64,000 bases of DNA from Hoeflea sp. (lineage in GTDB: Bacteria; Pseudomonadota; Alphaproteobacteria; Rhizobiales; Rhizobiaceae): NCBI GenBank assembly GCA_019084245.1, contig JAHRFE010000004.1:124001-188000 (forward strand). Reading direction: 5' to 3'. Below, piece by piece: positions 45,120 to 54,720 of the stretch; position 1 is the first letter of the stretch; each line of letters begins with the position of its first letter. A model generated the notes under the pieces. It was given only the letters and a program-made list of their open reading frames with translations. It searched no databases and was not told the origin of the DNA. Position numbers and translations under genes: made by a program.

Positions 45120-47774
45120 TCAGCTCAGCGCCGCGGCCACCGCGTCGATCGCCGCATCGGCGTTGACGCCGTCGGGTCCGCCGGCCTGGGCCATGTCGGG
45201 GCGTCCGCCGCCGCCCTTGCCGCCGATCGCTTCGGACGCCGCGCGCACCAGATCGACCGCCGAGAGTTTTGAAGTCAGGTCATCGGTAACGCCGACCACG
45301 ACGCTCGCCTTGCCGTCGTCGCCGACGGCGACAAAGGCCGCCACGCCGGAGCCGAGCGAGGCCTTGGCCGCGTCGACCAGACCCTTGAGATCCTTCGGCA
45401 ACACACCGGTGACCACCTTGCCCAGGAACCGGACGCCGCCGATGTCGCGGCTTTCGTCGCCGCCCTCGCTGCTGCCGCCCAGCGCCAGCTTCTTGCGCGC
45501 CTCAACCAATTCGCGTTCAAGCTTCTTGCGCTCGTCCATCAGCGCCTCGACCCGCGCGGCGACATCGCCGGTCTGTACTTTCAGCAGGGACGCCACCTGC
45601 CGCAAATTCTCGTCCTGCTCGGTCAGATGCCGGCGCGCGGCTTCCCCGGTCAGCGCCTCGATGCGCCGCACCCCGGAGCTCACCGCGCTGTCGGACAGGA
45701 CCCGCACCAGGCCGATATCGCCGGTCGAGGCCACATGGGTGCCGCCGCACAGTTCCACCGAATAGGTCCGGTTGGATTTTGGCCCGCGCAGTCCCCTGCC
45801 CATCGACACGACACGCACCTCGTCGCCGTATTTTTCGCCAAACAGCGCCATGGCGCCCTCGGCGATGGCGTCATCGACCGCCATCAGCCGCGTCGTCACC
45901 GGGCTGTTCTGCAAAATGATCTCGTTGGCCATGTCCTCGACTTCACGCAGTTCCGCGGCACTCATCGGCTTGGGGTGGGAGACATCGAAGCGCAGCCGCT
46001 CGGGCGCCACCAGCGAGCCTTTTTGGGCCACATGGGTGCCGAGCACTTCCCTCAGCGCCTCGTGCAGAAGATGCGTGGCCGAATGATTGGCGCGGATCTT
46101 CGCCCGCCGGCCATGGTCGACTTCAAGCAACGCCACCGCGCCGCGCTTGACCTTGCCCTCGGTGACCTGGGCGCGATGGACGAACAGCCCCTCGCCGCGC
46201 TTGTGGGTGTCGCGCACCGAGAGCCTGTAGCCCTCGCCAGAGATCGTCCCCTGGTCGCCCATCTGCCCGCCGGATTCGCCATAAAACGGCGTCTGGTTGA
46301 CGACGACATCGACCATATCACCGGCTTCGGCCGTCTCCACCTGCGCGCCGTCGCGCACGAGCGCCAGGATCACGCCCTCGGCGGTCTCGGTGTCGTAGCC
46401 GAGAAAATCGGTGGCGCCCATCTTGTCCTTGATCTCGTACCAGATGGTTTCGGTGGCGGCGTCGCCGGAACCGGCCCAGTGCTTGCGCGCCTCGGCCTTC
46501 TGCCGTTCCATGGCGACGCTGAACGCATCGGTGTCGACATCGATGCCGCGCTGGCGCAGCGCATCCTGGGTGAGATCGAGCGGAAAACCATAAGTGTCAT
46601 AGAGCTTGAACGCCGTATCGCCATCCAGCCGGTCGCCTTCGCCAAGTTCGGCAGTGGCGTCGTCAAGCAGGCTCAGCCCGCGCTCCAGCGTGTTGCGGAA
46701 GCGGGTTTCCTCGAGCTTCAGCGTTTCCGAAATCAGCGCCTCGGCGCGCTGTAGTTCGGGATAGGCCCGGCCCATTTCGGCCACCAGCACCGGCAGCAAC
46801 CGGTACATCAGCGGATCGCGCGCGCCGAGCAATTGCGCGTGCCGCATGGCGCGGCGCATGATGCGACGGAGCACATAGCCGCGGCCTTCCTTGGACGGCA
46901 GCACCCCGTCGGCGATCAGGAAGGCGGACGAGCGCAGATGATCTGCGATCACCCGGTGGCTGGCGCGGTTCTTGCCCTCGGCCGGCACGCCGGTGGCGTC
47001 TTCCGACACGGTGATCAGCCGGCGGAACAGGTCGATGTCGTAATTGTCGTGACGGCCCTGCAGAAGCGCAGCAATCCGCTCGAGCCCCATGCCGGTGTCG
47101 ATCGACGGGCGCGGCAGTTCCAGCCGCTCGTCCCCTGAAATCTGCTCGAACTGCATGAACACGAGGTTCCAGATCTCGATGAAGCGGTCGCCGTCTTCAT
47201 CGGCCGAGCCGGGAGGTCCGCCCCAGATATGATCGCCGTGATCATAGAAGATTTCCGAGCACGGACCGCACGGACCGGTGTCGCCCATTGCCCAGAAATT
47301 GTCATTGGTCGGGATCCGGATGATCCGGTCCTCGGGCATCCCGGCGATCTTGCGCCACAGGTCGAAGGCGTCGTCATCGGTGTGGTAGACGGTGACCAGC
47401 AGCCGGTTCTTGTCGATGCCGAAATCCCTGGTCAGAAGGTTCCATGCGAGCTCGATGGCGCGCTCCTTGAAATAGTCGCCAAAGGAGAAATTGCCGAGCA
47501 TCTCGAAGAAGGTGTGGTGTCGCGCGGTGTAGCCGACATTGTCGAGATCATTGTGCTTGCCGCCGGCGCGGACGCATTTCTGCGATGTCGCGGCCGTCGA
47601 GTAAGGCCGGCTTTCGAGCCCGGTGAACACGTTCTTGAACTGCACCATGCCCGCATTGGTGAACATCAGCGTCGGGTCGTTGCGCGGCACCAGCGGGCTC
47701 GACGCCACGACTTCATGTCCGTTCTTCTTGAAATAGTCGAGAAACGCCGACCGGATTTCGTTCACGCCACTCAT
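45120..47774 (-). CDS. alaS: Alanyl-tRNA synthetase
   Basis: An 884-aa class II synthetase. [20 protein letters not shown] and [17 protein letters not shown] open it; the motif-2/3 segments are [23 protein letters not shown] and [19 protein letters not shown]. The editing domain has [18 protein letters not shown] and [13 protein letters not shown], the zinc-binding HxxxH and CxxxH. The C-terminal glycine-rich [13 protein letters not shown] is complete. ATG 47774 gives the normal start; the frame is open further upstream without gene-like content. Confidence 0.97.
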   Translation of the reverse strand: MSGVNEIRSAFLDYFKKNGHEVVASSPLVPRNDPTLMFTNAGMVQFKNVFTGLESRPYSTAATSQKCVRAGGKHNDLDNVGYTARHHTFFEMLGNFSFGDYFKERAIELAWNLLTRDFGIDKNRLLVTVYHTDDDAFDLWRKIAGMPEDRIIRIPTNDNFWAMGDTGPCGPCSEIFYDHGDHIWGGPPGSADEDGDRFIEIWNLVFMQFEQISGDERLELPRPSIDTGMGLERIAALLQGRHDNYDIDLFRRLITVSEDATGVPAEGKNRASHRVIADHLRSSAFLIADGVLPSKEGRGYVLRRIMRRAMRHAQLLGARDPLMYRLLPVLVAEMGRAYPELQRAEALISETLKLEETRFRNTLERGLSLLDDATAELGEGDRLDGDTAFKLYDTYGFPLDLTQDALRQRGIDVDTDAFSVAMERQKAEARKHWAGSGDAATETIWYEIKDKMGATDFLGYDTETAEGVILALVRDGAQVETAEAGDMVDVVVNQTPFYGESGGQMGDQGTISGEGYRLSVRDTHKRGEGLFVHRAQVTEGKVKRGAVALLEVDHGRRAKIRANHSATHLLHEALREVLGTHVAQKGSLVAPERLRFDVSHPKPMSAAELREVEDMANEIILQNSPVTTRLMAVDDAIAEGAMALFGEKYGDEVRVVSMGRGLRGPKSNRTYSVELCGGTHVASTGDIGLVRVLSDSAVSSGVRRIEALTGEAARRHLTEQDENLRQVASLLKVQTGDVAARVEALMDERKKLERELVEARKKLALGGSSEGGDESRDIGGVRFLGKVVTGVLPKDLKGLVDAAKASLGSGVAAFVAVGDDGKASVVVGVTDDLTSKLSAVDLVRAASEAIGGKGGGGRPDMAQAGGPDGVNADAAIDAVAAALS

Positions 47775-47915
47775 GATCAACCCTTTGTCAGATGGAAGGC
47801 CGCGCCCCGGATTGCTGTCGGGGGGCCCGAATGTCAGATCGCCGCACAAACGGCGGATCGCCGCTTTTATCCCCCGTCCGGTTGCCTGTCCAGACGGCAG
47901 CGGGCGCGGGGCAAA

Positions 47916-47957
47916 GGAAAACCGGCCGCCCGCTCCCTCACGGGGCGGACGACCGGC
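47916..47957 (-). terminator. Terminator-like hairpin after recA
   Basis: Minus strand: CCGG, bulge TCGT, CCGCCC, 10-base loop, GGGCGG, CCGG, then TTTT. It lies about 50 bases after the recA stop and before the alaS leader. Confidence 0.55.
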
Positions 47958-48003
47958 TGATGTCACGCGGCCCGGACGTCCGGGGCCGAGGATCGCGCGG
48001 ATC

Positions 48004-49098
<1,095 letters not shown>

Positions 49099-49154
49099 TT
49101 GGTCCACCTTTAGGTTATCGTGCCATCGCAAGCAATGAGTGTGTCTTGAGTGCA

Positions 49155-49183
49155 TTTGTACTCTATTTGTTCCGCGCTTGCAA
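49155..49183 (-). promoter_or_regulatory. recA promoter with overlapping LexA (SOS) box
   Basis: Minus strand: -35 TTGCAA (49178-49183), 17-base spacer, -10 TACAAA (49155-49160). Within it, plus strand GTAC-TCTATTT-GTTC at 49158-49172 matches the alphaproteobacterial LexA box GTTC-N7-GTTC with one change. LexA would block the -10. Confidence 0.65.
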
Positions 49184-49343
49184 GCCCCTGCGATACCTTT
49201 GATATATATAGGGAAACTGACGGATGTTCTTTTTACGTTTCCGCACCCTCGCCAATCCTCCCGCACGGTGCGGACCACTGTTCCGGCACAGCCGATATCG
49301 CCCGGCGATTCGGCCTGATCCGGCCGTTTTGGGGGCATAGGCC

Positions 49344-50288
49344 ATGGCCCGCATCCTCGCCATCGGCGGCGCCCATATTGATCGCAAGGGTTGGCTTGAT
49401 GGCCCGCACCGCCCGGGCGCGTCCAATCCCGGCCGCTGGGAGGTCGAGGCCGGCGGCGGCGCGTTCAATGCGGCGCGCAATCTCGCCCGGCTCGGTCACC
49501 AGGTCACGCTGGTCGCGCCCCGCGGTGGAGATGCTGTGGCGGATATGGTGGCCCAGGCCGCCGAGGACGCCGGCATCGAGGATTTCCCACTCACCTTTCT
49601 GGACAGGGCGACGCCAAGCTATTCCGCCATCCTCGAGCCCGATGGCAATCTGGTAACGGCCTTGGCCGACATGGCTCTCTATGATCTGATCCCGGCGCGC
49701 CGCCTGCTCACGTCACGGCTGCGCAAGCGCCTGGCAGAGGCTGATCTGCTGCTGGTGGATTCCAACCTGCCCGAAAGCGCACTCGCGGCCCTCGCTGAAT
49801 CCGCAGCGGAGATCGGCCTGCCCTTGGCGGTGATCGCTGTATCGCCCGCCAAGGTGGTGCGCTGGCGCAAGAGCCTCGGCAAGATCGCCTGCCTCGCCAT
49901 GAACGCGGCCGAAGCGGCAGTTTTGACAGGCACACACGCCGCCTCGCCTGGCGAATGGCCGGCGATCCTGGCGCGCGCGGGTCTTGCGGGCGGTCTCGTC
50001 AGCGCCGGGGCCGGCCCGGTGGCAGCCTTCGCGCATGGCGCAACCAGCCTGCTTGCCCCGCCCCCGCTCGACCGGCTCGAAGATGTCACCGGCGCCGGCG
50101 ATGCACTGGCCTCGGGCTATTTCGACGGATGGCTCGCCGGCGGATCCCTCGAGGCCAATCTCGCGCGCGGCATTGCCCTGGCGCGGCTGACGGCGGGCGT
50201 GCGCGGCCCGGTCCGCCCGGATCTGTCGCAGGCCCTGCTTGCGCAGGCCCTGTCCGCCATGCCAAAGCCCACGCAAATCAAGGTCTGA
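49344..50288 (+). CDS. psuK: PfkB-family kinase, probable pseudouridine kinase
   Basis: A 314-aa ribokinase-like enzyme: [36 protein letters not shown] (substrate side) and [14 protein letters not shown] (anion hole and catalytic D). It is followed after 17 bases by psuG, and kinase-glycosidase pairs salvage pseudouridine to uracil and ribose-5-phosphate, so the substrate is inferred from context. ATG 49344 is well placed. It is divergent from recA. Confidence 0.85.
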   Translation: MARILAIGGAHIDRKGWLDGPHRPGASNPGRWEVEAGGGAFNAARNLARLGHQVTLVAPRGGDAVADMVAQAAEDAGIEDFPLTFLDRATPSYSAILEPDGNLVTALADMALYDLIPARRLLTSRLRKRLAEADLLLVDSNLPESALAALAESAAEIGLPLAVIAVSPAKVVRWRKSLGKIACLAMNAAEAAVLTGTHAASPGEWPAILARAGLAGGLVSAGAGPVAAFAHGATSLLAPPPLDRLEDVTGAGDALASGYFDGWLAGGSLEANLARGIALARLTAGVRGPVRPDLSQALLAQALSAMPKPTQIKV

Positions 50289-50305
50289 ACATCCAGGAGC
50301 CCCGC

Positions 50306-51253
50306 ATGACCGGAGCGATCACAATCGAAACCACACCGGAAGTAAAAGACGCATTGTCTGAAGGCCGTCCGGTGGTGGCGCTCGAATCCACCATCATCAC
50401 CCATGGCATGCCCTGGCCGGGCAATCGCGACATGGCGCTGGAGGTCGAGGCCGTCATCCGCGCGTCAGGTGCTGTTCCCGCCACAATCGCGGTGATCGAG
50501 GGCCGTCTGCATGCAGGCCTCGACGCGGACGCCATCACCGCGCTCGCGCAGGCCAAGAACGTGATGAAACTGTCGCGCGCCGACCTGGCCTTCGCGCTGG
50601 CTGAGCGCCGCACCGGTGCCACAACGGTGGCCGCCACCATGATGGCGGCGCACATGGCCGGCATCCATGTGTTTGCCACCGGCGGCATCGGCGGCGTGCA
50701 TCGCGGCGCGGAAACAAGCTTCGACATTTCCGCCGATCTCGACGAACTGGCCCGCACCCCGGTCATCGTGGTCTCCGCCGGCGCCAAGGCCATCCTCGAC
50801 ATCCCCAAGACGCTCGAGGCGCTTGAGACCCGCGGCGTGCCCGTGGTGGCCTTTGGCCAGGACGAGATGCCGGCCTTCTGGTCGCGCAGCTCCGGCCTTG
50901 GCGCCCCCCTTCGGCTCGATGCCGCCGAGGCGATCGCCCGGTTCGAGGTGACCCGGCGGGCGCTGGGCCACCATGGCGGCATGCTGATCGCCAACCCGGT
51001 TCCCGAGGACGATGAAATCCCGGCCACGGTGATGCATGGCCATATCGAAGCCGCCCTGAAGCTGGCATCTGACAAGGGCATCGAAGGCAAGGCGGTTACG
51101 CCCTTCCTGCTCGGCGAGATCCTCCGGCTGACGGATGGCGCCAGCCTGAAAACCAACATCGCGCTGGTACTCAATAACGCCCGCCTCGCCGCCCGGATCG
51201 CCGTGGCGCTGGCAGCGAGCGACACTGCTCACCAGGCATCCGACCCATCATAA
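50306..51253 (+). CDS. psuG: Pseudouridine-5'-phosphate glycosidase
   Basis: A 315-aa C-glycosidase: PVVALESTIITHGMPWPGNRDMA, TIAVIEGRLHAGLD, KNVMKLSRADLAFALAERRTGATTVAATM (catalytic lysine region), FATGGIGGVHRGAETSFDISADL, and MLIANPVPEDDEI. It splits pseudouridine phosphate into uracil and ribose-5-phosphate, the step after PsuK. Full length. AGGAGCCCCGC precedes the ATG. Confidence 0.95.
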   Translation: MTGAITIETTPEVKDALSEGRPVVALESTIITHGMPWPGNRDMALEVEAVIRASGAVPATIAVIEGRLHAGLDADAITALAQAKNVMKLSRADLAFALAERRTGATTVAATMMAAHMAGIHVFATGGIGGVHRGAETSFDISADLDELARTPVIVVSAGAKAILDIPKTLEALETRGVPVVAFGQDEMPAFWSRSSGLGAPLRLDAAEAIARFEVTRRALGHHGGMLIANPVPEDDEIPATVMHGHIEAALKLASDKGIEGKAVTPFLLGEILRLTDGASLKTNIALVLNNARLAARIAVALAASDTAHQASDPS

Positions 51254-51269
51254 TCCAAAGGATAGACCC

Positions 51270-51506
51270 ATGAAGCCAACCCGACGCACCGGCAGCGCCT
51301 TCGAGCGCGCCGAAGCCGCCTTCAAGTCCGCCACCGCCAAGCCGGTCGAGGCCGCACCCAAGCCGGCGACCATACCCGAAGGCAAGGAACTGGTTTCGCT
51401 CAGGCTCGACCGCGCGGTGCTGGAACATTTCCAGGAAGACGGCCCCGGCTGGCAGGACCGCATCAACGCGGCACTGCGCCAGGCGGCGGGGCTGGATGGC
51501 GCGTAG
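51270..51506 (+). CDS. BrnA-like antitoxin family protein without a visible toxin
   Basis: A 78-aa protein ending in the BrnA/DUF4415-type core KELVSLRLDRAVLEHFQEDGPGWQDRINAALRQAAG. BrnA is normally paired with the BrnT toxin encoded just upstream; here the upstream gene is psuG and no BrnT-like frame is present. Solitary BrnA-like genes occur in Rhizobiales and may act as DNA-binding proteins. The N-terminal half is Lys/Ala/Pro-rich. AAAGGATAG lies upstream of the ATG. Confidence 0.78.
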   Translation: MKPTRRTGSAFERAEAAFKSATAKPVEAAPKPATIPEGKELVSLRLDRAVLEHFQEDGPGWQDRINAALRQAAGLDGA

Positions 51507-51578
51507 GGTTCTGCCGCTCGCACCAGGGATCAAACGTCGGGCCAAGGACAAACCCGTGAGCTTCATATCTGGTGGAGA

Positions 51579-52808
51579 TCATTGGCTTGCTGCGCAAGGA
51601 CCCGGCAACACTCGCCGCCGCATCGTCGCCACCGCGGCCAGCCCGGCCATCCCGGCAAGCGAGGTCGCTGTCCCGTAGAAGACAAGATCGAACCCGGCCG
51701 CCGCAATCGCCGGAATACTCGCAAACGGCGATGCAAACTGCCCCAGGAACATCGTCGTGGCCATGATCCCGCCCGCAAGTCCGCGGCGGTGCGCCGGGGC
51801 CAGTTGCAGCGCAATCGCAATGAAGATCGGCGTGACCACGGCATAGCCCGCGCCGATCAGGGCGGCCCCGGCCAGCAGCAACCAGAAGTCTGCGCCTTGG
51901 GGCAGCAGGGCGAACCCCAAAGCCATCACTGCAAAGCCAGTCGCATAACCGCCCGCATCGCCAAGTCGTGCCTTGATCCGGCTGTATAGCAGCGCCGTGC
52001 ATCCTCCCGACAGCATCAGCACACCGAGATAGGCTCCGGTCGCTGACGCGCTGTCATAGCCGAGCGCGGCTGCGAAAAACGGGATCTGGGTCGGGTTCAG
52101 AAAGAAGATCATCGCGGTGAGCATTTGAAGCCCGGCCAGCGCGATGATCGGCCCCACCCACGGCGCCACCGGAACGGCAACGGCGGCTCCCTCGCCCGCA
52201 GCAGCATTCGCGGCCCGCGCGGGAACATCTCGGACCGTCATCCAGACAAAAGGCAGGTAGATGATTGCCAGTGCGTAAATTGCAAACGGCAGCCTTGGCG
52301 AAAGCGCCGCCAGCATACCAGCCAGCGTTATGAAGGCCATGCCGCCGAAATTGCGCGCCGACACCTGGAGTCCCATCAACGCAGATCGGCGGCGCCCGGA
52401 AAAATAGTCGCCGACAAGCGCTGTCTGCGCGGTCATGATCATTGCAACAGCCACTCCGAGAACCAACCGGCTGGCGAAAATCCACATGAGGTCAGGCAGA
52501 AACAGCCCTGCCGGCCCGCTCAGCACAAAAAGCACCAGTCCTGCAATCATCATCGGCCGCCGCCCGAACCGGTCAGCCGCAATACCGGCAAGCGGCGCCG
52601 CCAGCACCACCGCGAGCGATGGCGCAGGTACCAGCAATCGGACAAGCAAGTGTGCATTCGCATCGTCCGCAAACAATATCTCAAGCCCTGGCAAGGCTGG
52701 GCTGATCGTGGCATTCGCCATGATGATAAGGCTTGCCGCCAGCAGCAGCGCAACGGCTCTGGGGTCCCGCCAGACCGGGCGTTCAGGGTCTTCAAAATGT
52801 GAATCCAT
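51579..52808 (-). CDS. MFS transporter, divergent from a MerR regulator
   Basis: A 409-aa, 12-helix transporter: ALLLAASLIIMANATISPALPGLEI, the A-motif [49 protein letters not shown]. It is an efflux-type major facilitator. ATG 52808 was chosen over an upstream frame start; TTACCTCTTG lies between it and the MerR dyad. Regulation by the divergent MerR-type gene is likely; substrate unknown. Confidence 0.88.
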   Translation of the reverse strand: MDSHFEDPERPVWRDPRAVALLLAASLIIMANATISPALPGLEILFADDANAHLLVRLLVPAPSLAVVLAAPLAGIAADRFGRRPMMIAGLVLFVLSGPAGLFLPDLMWIFASRLVLGVAVAMIMTAQTALVGDYFSGRRRSALMGLQVSARNFGGMAFITLAGMLAALSPRLPFAIYALAIIYLPFVWMTVRDVPARAANAAAGEGAAVAVPVAPWVGPIIALAGLQMLTAMIFFLNPTQIPFFAAALGYDSASATGAYLGVLMLSGGCTALLYSRIKARLGDAGGYATGFAVMALGFALLPQGADFWLLLAGAALIGAGYAVVTPIFIAIALQLAPAHRRGLAGGIMATTMFLGQFASPFASIPAIAAAGFDLVFYGTATSLAGMAGLAAVATMRRRVLPGPCAASQ

Positions 52809-52851
52809 AGCTTTACCTCTTGTCGTTCGTTTCATCTCGAGGCACTCTACG

Positions 52852-52871
52852 AATTCAAGTCAACTTGAGGT
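52852..52871. promoter_or_regulatory. MerR-type operator between MFS and regulator genes
   Basis: AATTCAAGT-CA-ACTTGAGGT, near-perfect 20-base dyad with two mismatches between the arms. The right part strongly resembles the SoxR-like half-site ACTTGAGG. It lies 5 bases before the regulator ATG and 44 bases before the transporter ATG. Confidence 0.6.
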
Positions 52872-52876
52872 CAAGC

Positions 52877-53308
52877 ATGAAAATTCTGGATATCGCCGAC
52901 ATCGCCCGCCAGACCGGACTGCCGCCTTCCACCTTGCGTTATTACGAAGAAATCGGGCTGATCGAATCGATCGGTCGCCACGGTTTGAGGCGCCAGTACG
53001 AGCCTGATACGCTGATGCAATTGTCGCTGATTTCGCTCGGCAAGGCCGCCGGATACTCACTTGAGGAAATTTCGGGGATGTTTGGCAAGACCGGCGAACC
53101 CGAGTTGTCGCGACCGGATCTTCATGCGCGCGCCGATAAGCTCGAGCGCCAGATTCGGGAACTGTCAGCGCTGAAAAGCGCCATCCGTCATGTCGCCGAA
53201 TGCCCGGCGCCGTCGCACATGGAATGTCCAACCTTCCGGCGTCTCATTCAACTGACCGGCAAACGGCAGGCCCGGAAAGGAAGAAACACGCAACGCGCTC
53301 CCAGGTGA
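52877..53308 (+). CDS. MerR family transcriptional regulator
   Basis: A 143-aa MerR protein: LDIADIARQTGLPPSTLRYYEEIGLIESIGRHGLRRQYEPDTLMQLSLISLGKAAGYSLEEI, the winged-helix and its wing, then a coiled-coil linker (LHARADKLERQIRELSALKSAIRHV) and a C-terminal cysteine pair in ECPAPSHMECP. The SoxR iron-sulfur motif is absent, so it is not SoxR, although the operator next to it looks SoxR-like. Cysteines may sense thiol-reactive compounds or metals. Divergent from the MFS gene. Confidence 0.88.
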   Translation: MKILDIADIARQTGLPPSTLRYYEEIGLIESIGRHGLRRQYEPDTLMQLSLISLGKAAGYSLEEISGMFGKTGEPELSRPDLHARADKLERQIRELSALKSAIRHVAECPAPSHMECPTFRRLIQLTGKRQARKGRNTQRAPR

Positions 53309-53365
53309 AGCTTGGCGCGTCTGGGTCGTTCTGCCTCGAATGATCGGGGAGCCAGGTCAAGACAC

Positions 53366-53394
53366 AAAAAACCCGGCCGCTTTCGCCGCCGGGT
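53366..53394 (-). terminator. Rho-independent terminator of the OmpA-like gene
   Basis: Minus strand: ACCCGGC, loop, GCCGGGT and a run of T. It starts about 30 bases after the OmpA-like stop codon. Confidence 0.75.
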
Positions 53395-53424
53395 CTGATG
53401 TTGCCTCAGAAGATCGGTCGCTGC

Positions 53425-54072
53425 TCAGCTCAGCGGTGAGATCTGGATTTCGACGCGGCGGTTGGCGGCGCGGCCGGCATCCGTGCTGTTGTCGGCGATC
53501 GGGCGGCTTTCGCCGAACCCTTGCGTGTAGAAACGGCGGCCGTCATTGCCCTGGGAGATCAGGTAGCTCGACACCGACTGGGCGCGCTGCTGCGACAGCG
53601 TCAGATTGTAGCTGTCCGATCCGGTCGAATCGGTGTGACCGGCGACATCGACCAGCGAGCGGTTGAACTTCTGCAGCACCAGCGCCACCGAATTGAGTGT
53701 CGGATAGAACTCGGGCTTGACCGCCGACTGGTCGGTGTCAAAGGTGATGTTGGACGGCATGTTGAGAATGATCCTGTCGCCCATGCGCGTCACCGACACG
53801 CCGGTGCCCTGCAATTGCGCGCGCAACTGGTTTTCCTGCTGGTCCATGTAGCCGCCGATGGCGCCGCCTGCCAATGCGCCGATGCCTGCGCCGATCAGCG
53901 CGTTCTTGCGGTCATCGCCGCCTGCAAGCAGGCCCAGACCCGCGCCCGCGGCAGCGCCCAGACCTGCGCCTGCGGCGAGGTTGGAGACCTTCTGCTGGCC
54001 CGTATACGGATCGGTGGTGCAGGCGGAAACGAACATGGCGGCGAGAGCCGCAATCAGGATTTTGGATTTCAT
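53425..54072 (-). CDS. OmpA-family lipoprotein with glycine zipper
   Basis: A 215-aa lipoprotein: signal with lipobox VSAC (C18), a glycine-zipper membrane region (ALIGAGIGALAGGAIGGY; about residues 33-77) and an OmpA-like peptidoglycan-binding domain (ITFDTDQSAVKPEF, DVAGHTDSTGSDSYN, FYTQGFGESRPIADNSTDAGRAANRRVEI). This is the YiaD-like architecture, anchoring the outer membrane to peptidoglycan. CAAGAGGGG precedes the ATG. Expected in the periplasm/outer membrane. Confidence 0.9.
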   Translation of the reverse strand: MKSKILIAALAAMFVSACTTDPYTGQQKVSNLAAGAGLGAAAGAGLGLLAGGDDRKNALIGAGIGALAGGAIGGYMDQQENQLRAQLQGTGVSVTRMGDRIILNMPSNITFDTDQSAVKPEFYPTLNSVALVLQKFNRSLVDVAGHTDSTGSDSYNLTLSQQRAQSVSSYLISQGNDGRRFYTQGFGESRPIADNSTDAGRAANRRVEIQISPLS

Positions 54073-54207
54073 AGTGGCCCCTCTTGGAATATGGAAACGC
54101 GAAGCTTAGCCGAAATTGCGGCAGGATGATGAAGAGTGTGTCATCGTGGAATAGCCGCCCGGCGCGCAGCCGTAAACCCCGCCGGCCGCCGTCCTCCTCG
54201 GCCGTCG

Positions 54208-54327
54208 TGCCGAGGATCTCCGGACGTCCGCCCCGGAAATGCCGGAGCAGTGGGAACGCCGAGGGAGCAGTAGATCCTAGGGACAAGCCCAAGGATGACG
54301 AAAAGTGGGGGCCGGAGGACCAAACGA
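54208..54327. repeat. Intergenic repeat, copy 1
   Basis: Aligned with copy 2 at a constant 282-base offset from 54211 on; 54242-54290 are identical over 49 bases with 54524-54572. Also related to the degenerate copy at 44.9 kb. It lies between the OmpA-like and cckA genes and contains no gene I can support. Confidence 0.75.
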
Positions 54328-54489
54328 GGGGCAGGATGGCGAAACCGGGTGCCCCATCATGACGATCCGACAGGGTCGGCGAGCCCATCGGACAATACTT
54401 GTTTCGCCGTCCACGGACCCCTCGGCCCGTCATCCACCGTCCTCGCCAACGTCATCCTCGGGCCTCTCGTTCCGTCACCCTCGCCCTTG

Positions 54490-54720
54490 TGGCGAGGGTC
54501 TACAGACGGCCGCCCCGGAAATACCGGAGCAGTGGGAACGCCGAGGGAGCAGTAGATCCTAGGGACAAGCCCTAGGATGACGAAACGAGAGGCCGGAGGA
54601 CGAAACGAGAGGCCGGATGACGAAACGAGAGACCGGAGGGCAAAACGAGGGCGCGCAACAGCAAGCCGAGAGGCCCCATCGTGATGATCCGGCAGGGTCG
54701 GCAAGCCTGTTGCCCCCCTA
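54490..54720. repeat. Intergenic repeat, copy 2
   Basis: Same element as copy 1, with the 49-base identical block at 54524-54572. It includes a perfect hairpin TCCTAGGG (54557-54564), ACAAG loop, CCCTAGGA (54570-54577), then a 20-base tandem array. Copy 1 and copy 2 also share a CCCCATC-GATGATCC-CAGGGTCGGC-like tail (54351-54390 and 54675-54710). Confidence 0.75.
54581..54650. repeat. 20-bp tandem repeat array, 3.5 copies
   Basis: Period exactly 20: CGAAACGAGAGGCCGGAGGA, CGAAACGAGAGGCCGGATGA, CGAAACGAGAGACCGGAGGG, then CAAAACGAGG. It follows the hairpin of intergenic repeat copy 2 and precedes the cckA stop. Confidence 0.85.

Noticed and set aside
47960-48003. A CCGGACGTCCGG palindrome before recA resembling the intergenic repeats
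   Set aside because: Only a short palindrome is shared with the repeat family, so I did not call it a fourth copy.
53340-54720. Small open frames in the repeat-rich spacer between the OmpA-like and cckA genes
   Set aside because: The encoded VLGLVPRIYCSLGVPTAP-like peptides are translations of the intergenic repeat, not genes.
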